A program made the position numbers and the translations under genes. The notes below the pieces were generated by a model, which saw only the letters and a program-made list of their open reading frames with translations, was not told the DNA's origin and did no database searches. Below, in pieces: positions 58,113 to 64,000 of a stretch of 64,000 nucleotides of DNA. Origin of the DNA: JBHGYD01 sp041920415 (GTDB lineage: Bacteria; Bacillota; Bacilli; Bacillales; Anoxybacillaceae); NCBI GenBank assembly GCA_041920415.1, contig JBHGYD010000031.1:160476-224475 (forward strand), read 5' to 3'. Each line of letters opens with the position of its first letter. Position 1 is the first letter of the stretch.

Positions 58113-59432
58113 ATGTGGAGCATGATCGGATTGATTGGTGGACTTGCGTTATTAATTTATTTGACGATGCGGGGCATGAATTTATTTGTTGCCGCGCCGC
58201 TATGTGCGTTCATCGTTGCGGTATTCAGCAAACTTCCGCTCTTTCCGCAGCTCGTTGGCGAAGGGGAAGCGAATTTCGTCGGTAACTATATGGCAGGTTT
58301 TTCGAGCTTCATTCAATCATGGTATTTAATGTTTTTATTAGGTGCGATTTTTGGAAAAGTGATGGAAGATAGCGGAGCGGCTGAAAGTGTTTCTAAATGG
58401 ATTGTTGAAAAACTTGGAGTGAAGCGGGCCGCGTTGGCTGTTGTGATCGCTTGTGCTGTATTAACATATGGTGGGGTCAGCTTGTTTGTTGTGGCCTTTT
58501 CTGTTTATCCGATGGCAGTGAGCTTATTTAAGCAAGCGAATTTGCCGCGTCGCTTCATTCCAGGTGCGCTTGCGTTTGGTTCCGTAACATTTACGATGAC
58601 ATCAGCCGGTTCACCGGAAATTCAAAACTGGATTCCGATTGAATACTTAAAGACGTCTCCTTATGCCGGGTGGGAAGTGAGTATTATTGTCGCTCTGTTT
58701 ATGGCGCTTTTTGGATATTGGTGGTTAAAGCGAATGATTATGAAAGCGGTTGCAAGAGGTGAAGGATTTACGGCTAGAGAAGGGGATCCTGAAGCAAGCG
58801 ATAAAGCGTTGCCTCATCCTATGGCTGGGATTATTCCACTTATCGTTGTCTTACTTATTTCATTCATTTTCCACGATTCTTTACAACAATCCGCCTTAAT
58901 TATCGCTTTACTCGGCGGAGTGATTACTGCTTATGTTTTAAACCGCAAATATTTCAATAATTTTGGAAGTGCTGTATCAGAAGGAACGCTGGGAGCGTTA
59001 ATTGCGTTAGGGAACACAGCGGCTGTCGTTGGCTTCGGAGGAGTAGCCAAAGCAGTTCCGGCATTTACGACAGCAGTAGAAGCTATTACCAATATTCCGG
59101 GAAGCCCTTTGATTGGTAGCGCCATCGCTGTCAGTGTGATTGCGGGAATAACCGGTTCGGCGTCTGGAGGTCAAGCAATTGCGTTACCTCTTCTTGCACC
59201 ACATTACCTTGATATGGGAGTCAACCCGGAAGCGTTGCACCGAGTTGTGGCCATCTCTTCCGGTGCGCTCGATTCTCTGCCGCATAACGGTTATGTTGTC
59301 ACAACCATTCGCGCGATTTGCGGAGAAAAACATCGGGATGCTTACGGTGCAGTTGGCGCATTAACGGTCATCGTTCCCGCGCTTGGAACGGTGCTCGCAA
59401 TTATTCTCTTCTCATTCGGACTAGGAATTTAG
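58113..59432 (+). CDS. GntP-family permease, likely for 3-hydroxybutyrate
   Basis: A 439-residue transporter with about twelve membrane helices and the GntP-family segments LTYGGVSLFVVAFSVYPMA, TSAGSPEIQNWIP and SALDSLPHNGYVVTTI-like (ISSGALDSLPHNG). The next gene is a hydroxybutyrate dehydrogenase, as with yxjC-yxjF in B. subtilis, so the substrate is probably 3-hydroxybutyrate or acetoacetate (inference). I chose the ATG at 58113, 10 bases after AAAAGGAG. Confidence 0.85.
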   Translation: MWSMIGLIGGLALLIYLTMRGMNLFVAAPLCAFIVAVFSKLPLFPQLVGEGEANFVGNYMAGFSSFIQSWYLMFLLGAIFGKVMEDSGAAESVSKWIVEKLGVKRAALAVVIACAVLTYGGVSLFVVAFSVYPMAVSLFKQANLPRRFIPGALAFGSVTFTMTSAGSPEIQNWIPIEYLKTSPYAGWEVSIIVALFMALFGYWWLKRMIMKAVARGEGFTAREGDPEASDKALPHPMAGIIPLIVVLLISFIFHDSLQQSALIIALLGGVITAYVLNRKYFNNFGSAVSEGTLGALIALGNTAAVVGFGGVAKAVPAFTTAVEAITNIPGSPLIGSAIAVSVIAGITGSASGGQAIALPLLAPHYLDMGVNPEALHRVVAISSGALDSLPHNGYVVTTIRAICGEKHRDAYGAVGALTVIVPALGTVLAIILFSFGLGI

Positions 59433-59449
59433 CTAGGGGGTAGGGAGCT

Positions 59450-60226
59450 ATGGTATGCGATCAAGTGATGTTTATAACAGGTGCTGCGCGAGGAATCGGA
59501 TTTGAAATGGCCAAACGGTTTGCGCAACATGGTGCGAAAGTGATCCTTACCGACGTAAATGAACAACATGTGCAGGAAGCGGCGCAATTGCTGCGGCAAC
59601 AAGGGTTCGAAGCGCTTGGACTCAAGTGTGATGTGACGGTTGAAGCCGAAATAAAATCCGTTCTTGACGAAACGATCGCGCAGTACGGCCGTGTGGATAT
59701 TTTAGTGAATAATGCGGGATTACAATATGTAGCGGCACTTGAAGATTTTCCTACTGAAAAATTTGAGCTGCTCGTTCGAGTGATGTTAGTTGCACCATTT
59801 TTGGCGATAAAACATGTATTTCCCGTGATGAAACAACAAAAATATGGCCGCATTATTAACATGGCATCGATTAACGGATTGGTTGGCTTTGCTGGAAAAG
59901 CGGCATATAACAGCGCAAAGCATGGAGTGATTGGGCTAACGAAAGTAGCGGCATTGGAGGGAGCGCCATATGGGATTACGGTGAATGCATTATGCCCAGG
60001 TTATGTCGATACCCCTCTTGTTCGCAATCAGCTTATAGACTTGGCAGCAACTCGCAATGTACCATTAGAAAAAGTACTTGAAGAGGTCATTTATCCGCTT
60101 GTGCCGCAAAGACGATTACTCTCTGTAGAAGAAATTGCTGATTATGCGCTCTTTTTAGCGAGCGAGAAGGCGAAAGGCATTACCGGGCAAGCGGTTGTCA
60201 TTGACGGTGGATATACAGCGCAGTAA
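59450..60226 (+). CDS. 3-hydroxybutyrate dehydrogenase (SDR)
   Basis: A 258-residue short-chain dehydrogenase: TGAARGIG nucleotide motif, NNAG, catalytic Ser in NMASINGLVG and YNSAKHG with Tyr and Lys. The LCPGYVDTPLVRNQ segment is typical of D-3-hydroxybutyrate dehydrogenase, which makes acetoacetate. It is 17 bases after the permease gene in one operon. No CoA transferase gene follows here. Confidence 0.88.
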   Translation: MVCDQVMFITGAARGIGFEMAKRFAQHGAKVILTDVNEQHVQEAAQLLRQQGFEALGLKCDVTVEAEIKSVLDETIAQYGRVDILVNNAGLQYVAALEDFPTEKFELLVRVMLVAPFLAIKHVFPVMKQQKYGRIINMASINGLVGFAGKAAYNSAKHGVIGLTKVAALEGAPYGITVNALCPGYVDTPLVRNQLIDLAATRNVPLEKVLEEVIYPLVPQRRLLSVEEIADYALFLASEKAKGITGQAVVIDGGYTAQ

Positions 60227-60269
60227 AAAAAGAAAAAATTGCTTGCAAATCATCCCAAAATCATGTAAA

Positions 60270-60299
60270 TTGATAGAAAATCAGAAAATTCTATATAGT
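60270..60299 (+). promoter_or_regulatory. SigA promoter of metI-metC
   Basis: TTGATA (60270-60275) and TATAGT (60294-60299) are 18 bases apart; TATATA at 60292 gives a 16-base spacer. It lies just before the riboswitch. Confidence 0.6.
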
Positions 60300-60305
60300 C
60301 TTTCG

Positions 60306-60466
60306 TTCTTATCAAGAGAAGCGGAGGGAACTGGCCCAGTGAAGCTTCAGCAACCAGCCATTTTTTGGCCAGGTGCTAAATCCAGCGAATTGGTTTCAAT
60401 TCGGCAGATAAGAAGAAGCACTTCAAATGGTATGTAAAAGTCTTCTTCTTAAGAAGACTTTTTTTA
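60306..60466 (+). ncRNA. SAM-I (S-box) riboswitch with terminator
   Basis: The aptamer shows the S-box order: CTTATCAAGAGAAGCGGAGG, GACTGGCCC-like (AACTGGCCC), GAAGCTTCAGCAACC and GGCCAGGTGCTAAATCC. A terminator stem AAGTCTTCTT / AAGAAGACTT with a long T run (60438-60466) ends it. High SAM should stop transcription of metI-metC. Confidence 0.95.
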
Positions 60467-60490
60467 TTTTACGAAAAAGGGGAGAGAAGC

Positions 60491-61594
60491 ATGGAAAAGA
60501 TGGAAACAGTGCTTGCGCAAATTGGGAATCGAAGTGAGAACGTAACAGGAACCGTCAATCCACCTGTTTATTTTTCAACCGCCTATCGTCATGAAGGGAT
60601 TGGACAGTCCACGGGATTTGATTATATTCGAACGGGAAACCCGACGCGGAAAATCGTCGAGGAAGCGATTGCGAAACTTGAAGGCGGAGATCAAGGATTT
60701 GCGTTTAGTTCTGGCATGGCAGCGATTCAAACGGTACTCGCATTGTTTGAAAGCGGGGATGAGTTTTTAGTTTCCGCCGACCTTTACGGTGGTACATATC
60801 GGCTTTTTGAAAAAGGATGGCGAAAATATGGTTTATCCTTTCATTATGTAGATTTTCGTGACATACAATTAGTGGAGAAATCGATTACGGAAAAAACAAA
60901 AGCGATTTTTCTCGAAACGCCGACAAACCCGTTAATGCAAGAAACAGACATTACTGAAGTAGCGGAATTAGCAAAGCGGCATGGATTGCTCCTTATTGTC
61001 GATAATACGTTTTATACACCGGTTATTCAACAACCAATCAAACAAGGAGCGGATATTGTCATTCATAGCGCCACGAAATATTTGGGTGGTCATAACGACG
61101 TATTAGCAGGATTAGTCGTCGCCAAAGGGGAGGAGCTCTGTCAGCGGCTAGCAGAATATCATAACGCAATTGGGGCGGTTTTGTCTCCGTTTGATTCGTG
61201 GCTATTAATTCGCGGGATGAAGACGTTGGCATTGCGCATGAGACAACATGAAGAAAACGCTCGGAAAATTAGCGAGTTTTTAGCGGCACATGAAGATATT
61301 ACAGACGTGTTGTATCCGGGCCGCGGCGGAATGTTATCGTTCCGTTTGCGCGATGAAGCGTGGGTGAATCGCTTTTTACAAAATCTACAAGTGATTACGT
61401 TCGCAGAAAGTTTAGGTGGGGTCGAAAGCTTTATTACGTATCCGGCAACACAAACTCATGCCGATATTCCGGAAGAAATTCGCATCGCGAACGGAGTATG
61501 TAATCGCTTATTGCGATTTTCCGTTGGCATTGAACATGTTGAAGATTTAATGGCTGATTTATCGCAAGCCTTGGAAAAAATGAAAGAGGTGTAG
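60491..61594 (+). CDS. metI: Cystathionine gamma-synthase / O-acetylhomoserine thiolyase
   Basis: A 367-residue PLP enzyme of the transsulphuration family, with the PLP-binding Lys in HSATKYLGGHND and the GFDYIRTGNPTR and FSSGMAAIQ motifs. MetI joins activated homoserine with cysteine or sulphide. GGGGAGAGAAGC precedes the ATG. It is first in the S-box-controlled operon and ends 4 bases before metC. Confidence 0.93.
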   Translation: MEKMETVLAQIGNRSENVTGTVNPPVYFSTAYRHEGIGQSTGFDYIRTGNPTRKIVEEAIAKLEGGDQGFAFSSGMAAIQTVLALFESGDEFLVSADLYGGTYRLFEKGWRKYGLSFHYVDFRDIQLVEKSITEKTKAIFLETPTNPLMQETDITEVAELAKRHGLLLIVDNTFYTPVIQQPIKQGADIVIHSATKYLGGHNDVLAGLVVAKGEELCQRLAEYHNAIGAVLSPFDSWLLIRGMKTLALRMRQHEENARKISEFLAAHEDITDVLYPGRGGMLSFRLRDEAWVNRFLQNLQVITFAESLGGVESFITYPATQTHADIPEEIRIANGVCNRLLRFSVGIEHVEDLMADLSQALEKMKEV

Positions 61595-61598
61595 CGAA

Positions 61599-62777
61599 AT
61601 GGAAAACACGTTTTCGTTTCAAACAAATTTATTGCACAATAAATGGAAAGTAGATGAACAGACCGGAGCGGTAAGCGTACCGATTCAACATGCTTCTACG
61701 TTCCATCAAAAGGATTTTGATACATTTGGTAAGTATGATTACAGCCGTTCTGGCAATCCGACAAGGGAGGCATTGGAAGAAACAATTGCCGAGCTTGAAG
61801 GAGGAGTAAGGGGTTTCGCCTTTTCTTCCGGAATGGCCGCGATTTCTACCGCATTTTTACTGCTTTCTAAAGGGGACCATGTCCTTGTGACAGAAGATGT
61901 GTACGGCGGAACATACCGAATGATTACAGAGGTATTAAGCCGCTTTGGCATTGAATACACGTTTGTCGATATGACCGATTTGCATGAAGTCGCTTCTCAT
62001 ATTCGTCCAAACACGAAAGTCATTTATGTCGAAACACCGTCGAATCCATTATTAAAAATTACCGATATTCGCGGCATTGTGAAACTGGCGAAAGCCCATG
62101 GCTGTTTAACGTTTTTAGATAATACGTTTATGACACCTGCCTTGCAGCGGCCGCTTGATCTTGGTGTTGATGTTGTTCTCCATAGCGCCACGAAGTTTTT
62201 ATCGGGACATAGCGATGTGGTAGCGGGGCTTGCGGTTGTGAAAGATCGGGAGCTTGCCGATCGATTATATAAATTACAAAATGCATTTGGTGCGGTGCTT
62301 GGAGTGCAAGACGCATGGCTTGTGTTGCGCGGATTGAAGACGCTTCATGTTCGACTGCAACAATCGACGCAATCGGCGTTACAAATGGCTCGTTATTTAG
62401 CGGCACATCCGAAAGTAGAAGAAGTATATTATCCGGGACTTTCTTATCACCCTGGACATTCGATTCATCGTTATCAAGCGTTCGGACCTGGAGCGGTTTT
62501 ATCGTTTCGCTTAGCGAATGAAGAGGCGGTACGTACGTTTGTCAAGCATGTCAAAATTCCGGTGTTTGCTGTTAGTTTAGGGGCTGTTGAATCGATTTTG
62601 TCATACCCAGCGAAAATGTCGCATGCGGCGATGCCGAAAGAGGAGAGGGAACGAAGAGGAATTACGGACGGGTTATTGCGCTTAAGTGTCGGGTTGGAAG
62701 CAGCGGATGATTTAATTGCCGACTTTGACGAAGCGCTATCCTATGTAAAGAAGAAATCAGGAGCAATGACTCGATAA
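61599..62777 (+). CDS. metC: Cystathionine beta-lyase
   Basis: A 392-residue PLP enzyme that splits cystathionine into homocysteine, pyruvate and ammonia. The PLP Lys is in HSATKFLSGHSDVV, with YDYSRSGNPTR at the cofactor phosphate site. Closely related to MetI in sequence. AAAGAGGTGTAGCGAA precedes the ATG. The order metI-metC and the S-box agree with B. subtilis. Confidence 0.93.
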   Translation: MENTFSFQTNLLHNKWKVDEQTGAVSVPIQHASTFHQKDFDTFGKYDYSRSGNPTREALEETIAELEGGVRGFAFSSGMAAISTAFLLLSKGDHVLVTEDVYGGTYRMITEVLSRFGIEYTFVDMTDLHEVASHIRPNTKVIYVETPSNPLLKITDIRGIVKLAKAHGCLTFLDNTFMTPALQRPLDLGVDVVLHSATKFLSGHSDVVAGLAVVKDRELADRLYKLQNAFGAVLGVQDAWLVLRGLKTLHVRLQQSTQSALQMARYLAAHPKVEEVYYPGLSYHPGHSIHRYQAFGPGAVLSFRLANEEAVRTFVKHVKIPVFAVSLGAVESILSYPAKMSHAAMPKEERERRGITDGLLRLSVGLEAADDLIADFDEALSYVKKKSGAMTR

Positions 62778-62850
62778 AAAGTAATAAGGCTAGGTCCTTA
62801 TGTTTAAGTAGTTCCGATAACGGGGAGAAACAATATAAATAACATAGGTA

Positions 62851-62892
62851 ATCGAGTGTAAAATCACATAGGTTTTACACTCGATTTTTTAT
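62851..62892 (+). terminator. Terminator of metI-metC
   Basis: A 13-bp perfect stem (ATCGAGTGTAAAA / TTTTACACTCGAT) with a 9-base loop is followed by TTTTTATTG. The rest of 62.78-63.13 kb shows no gene; it holds one ACGAACGGGGCAGTTG copy near 63083. Confidence 0.88.
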
Positions 62893-63082
62893 TGTTAAAG
62901 CAAAGTTTCTCACATTTTAACATAAGAATTAGCACCCTATTTCGCATATTGACACTCGCTGTTGTCACTCATAGATTTAGTGTGCGACTTTAGGTTTTAA
63001 AAAGAGTGTTGAAAATAATTTTTTTATGGAGATTACAAGGTAATAAGGGAATTTATGTTAAAATTAGGTATAGGAATTTATT

Positions 63083-63592
63083 GAACGAACGGGGCAGTTG
63101 AACAAGAAGAAGTAATAATTAGCATATAGGGGGGTAAAATGGAAAATCAATCTGTATTAAAAGAGCATTTATGTCAATTAGAGCAACGGTTGTTAGAACC
63201 TGAAATTCGTACAACGCCAGTAGAACTAGAAAAGTTACTTGCAGATGATTTTTTTGAATTCGGAAGTTCGGGGAATGTTTGGTATAAAAAGGATTGTGTT
63301 GGTGAAGGTGGACTTAGCATTAGGAAAATGACTCTTTATGATTTTGATATACACCCTTTATCAGAAGATGTGGTGTTAACGACATATCGTGTAAAAGATG
63401 AAACAAGAATGCAACATACTTTACGTAGTTCAATTTGGAAATTTATAGATGGAAGATGGCAAATGTTTTTCCATCAAGGGACCATAACAAAATCATAATA
63501 ATAGTCTTATTAAACAAACGGGTGCTTGAGTTGAAGAATGAGGATTGCTACGGCAACTCCTTTGCTTATTCAACAAACGGGGCAGGTTAGTG
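63083..63592 (+). repeat. Three scattered copies of an ACRAACGGG(G)C motif
   Basis: The strings ACGAACGGGGCAGTTGAAC (near 63084), AACAAACGGGTGCTTGAG (near 63515) and AACAAACGGGGCAGGTTAG (near 63573) share a core and flank the NTF2-like gene. I do not know their role. Confidence 0.5.
63139..63498 (+). CDS. NTF2-like (SnoaL/DUF4440-type) protein
   Basis: A 119-residue protein with an N-terminal helix (LKEHLCQLEQRLLEP) and the strand pattern of the NTF2-like fold (LLADDFFEFGSSGNVWYKK, DVVLTTYRVKDE, SSIWKFIDGRWQMFFHQGT). Family members are varied enzymes or binding proteins, so no function is given. AGGGGGG precedes the ATG at 63139. It stands alone in an otherwise gene-poor region. Confidence 0.8.
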   Translation: MENQSVLKEHLCQLEQRLLEPEIRTTPVELEKLLADDFFEFGSSGNVWYKKDCVGEGGLSIRKMTLYDFDIHPLSEDVVLTTYRVKDETRMQHTLRSSIWKFIDGRWQMFFHQGTITKS

Positions 63593-63631
63593 GAATAAAC
63601 TTATCGGATAGGACAGTGGGAATTATTGAGA

Positions 63632-63668
63632 AAAGGCGCTCTCCTTACTCAAGAAAAGCGCCCTTAAA
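63632..63668 (+). terminator. Possible terminator
   Basis: AAGGCGCT pairs with AGCGCC(C)TT across a 16-base loop; no T run follows, so support is modest. Confidence 0.4.
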
Positions 63669-63706
63669 TGAAATAACTTAACAGGTGTTTTTAAACATTT
63701 TTATTG

Positions 63707-63856
63707 TTAATTAACACCTAATGCAATTTTTATAAGTAACCAAATGCTTATGCCAAGAATCAAAGACAACATAGGTAAAAAAACAGGACCAAATAGCACT
63801 CCATGACATGCTCTAGGGTTTTTAGGGGTAAAGTTTCTACACAAAAAGGAAATTGG
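63707..63856 (-). CDS. Possible small membrane peptide or gene remnant
   Basis: A leftward frame of about 50 codons ends at 63707 and encodes NPRACHGVLFGPVFLPMLSL followed by a hydrophobic helix ending IALGVN. There is no ATG and no good ribosome-binding site; TTG at about 63850 is the only start candidate. It may be the end of a damaged gene. Confidence 0.3.
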   Translation of the reverse strand, partial: PISFLCRNFTPKNPRACHGVLFGPVFLPMLSLILGISIWLLIKIALGVN

Positions 63857-63875
63857 AATAAATCACGGCTGTTGA

Positions 63876-64000
63876 TTATCCAAAATTAGGAATACTTCTC
63901 CCGTAAAAATGGGCATGCTCAAATAAGACAGCTACCATCTCTGATTTCCAATCGAGAGGAAGTTGCCCAAATAAAACCCGACGAACGAAAGAAATGAACG
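63876..64000 (-). CDS. Possible C-terminal end of a leftward gene cut by the window edge
   Basis: A leftward frame open from the window end to TAA at 63876 encodes about 40 residues with a protein-like makeup (VRRVLFGQLPLDWKSEMVAV, FEHAHFYGRSIPNFG). The start lies outside. The family is not recognised, and the frame is short enough to be chance. Confidence 0.3.
   Translation of the reverse strand, partial: FISFVRRVLFGQLPLDWKSEMVAVLFEHAHFYGRSIPNFG

Noticed and set aside
1..64000. tRNA, rRNA, CRISPR, insertion sequence or prophage
   Set aside because: No tRNA-like cloverleaf, regularly spaced repeat-spacer array, transposase, integrase or structural phage gene was seen. The holin-like gene stands alone.

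Overview
The window is a stretch of a Firmicutes chromosome, almost certainly a moderately thermophilic Bacillaceae of the Anoxybacillus/Geobacillus type. Gene order follows the Bacillus subtilis carAB-argF to yjcH region closely (carA-carB-argF-yjzC-yjzD-fabH-fabF-yjaZ-yjbA-trpS-oppABCDF-spx-yjbE-mecA-coiA-pepF-yjbH-yjbI-yjbJ-yjbK-yjbL-relQ-nadK-yjbO-prpE-fabI-cotO ... yjcA-spoVIF-yjcD-yjcF-yjcG-yjcH-metI-metC). It also carries clpB and a SpoVA-2mob/2Duf operon, which the standard B. subtilis strain lacks. The genus is an inference from memory of these families; no 16S gene or other marker is present.

Layout: 0-5 kb, arginine-pathway carbamoyl-phosphate synthase and ornithine carbamoyltransferase. 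5-8 kb, yjzC, a hairpin-repeat array and a CtsR-controlled clpB. 8-12 kb, small membrane and coat-type genes, then a FapR-controlled fabH-fabF pair. 12-15 kb, yjaZ, yjbA and a T-box-controlled trpS. 15.9-21.6 kb, the oligopeptide permease oppABCDF. 22-37 kb, the Spx/MecA/YjbH proteolysis-control neighbourhood with coiA, pepF, a truncated haemoglobin, a lytic transglycosylase, the small alarmone synthetase, NAD kinase, prpE and a rodA-type gene. 37-38.2 kb, FapR-controlled fabI followed by a second hairpin-repeat array.

38.3-53.4 kb is a spore-surface and germination district. It holds cotO, a ytcABC/ytdA-like nucleotide-sugar and glycosyltransferase set, several unrecognised coat-type genes, small peptides missed by length cut-offs, and an operon yhcN-spoVAC-spoVAD-spoVAE-DUF1657-2Duf. 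SpoVIF and a YjcZ-type Gly/Tyr peptide close it. By eye I find seven good and one weaker SigK-type promoters here (AC, 16 or 17 bases, CATANNNTA), which ties the unknown genes to the late mother cell.

53.4-64 kb holds a UvrD-family helicase with a CoiA-like zinc domain, the yjcF-yjcG-yjcH genes, a cre-flanked GntP-family permease plus 3-hydroxybutyrate dehydrogenase, a SAM (S-box) riboswitch with metI-metC, and a sparse end region with one NTF2-like gene.

The most interesting features are a three-locus family of large hairpin repeats with visible compensatory changes, the chromosomal SpoVA-2mob-like operon separated from its first DUF1657 gene by one of these repeats, the SigK regulon cluster with unrecognised small genes, and a CoiA-type zinc module shared by CoiA and the helicase. 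No tRNA, rRNA, CRISPR array, transposase or phage gene cluster is visible.
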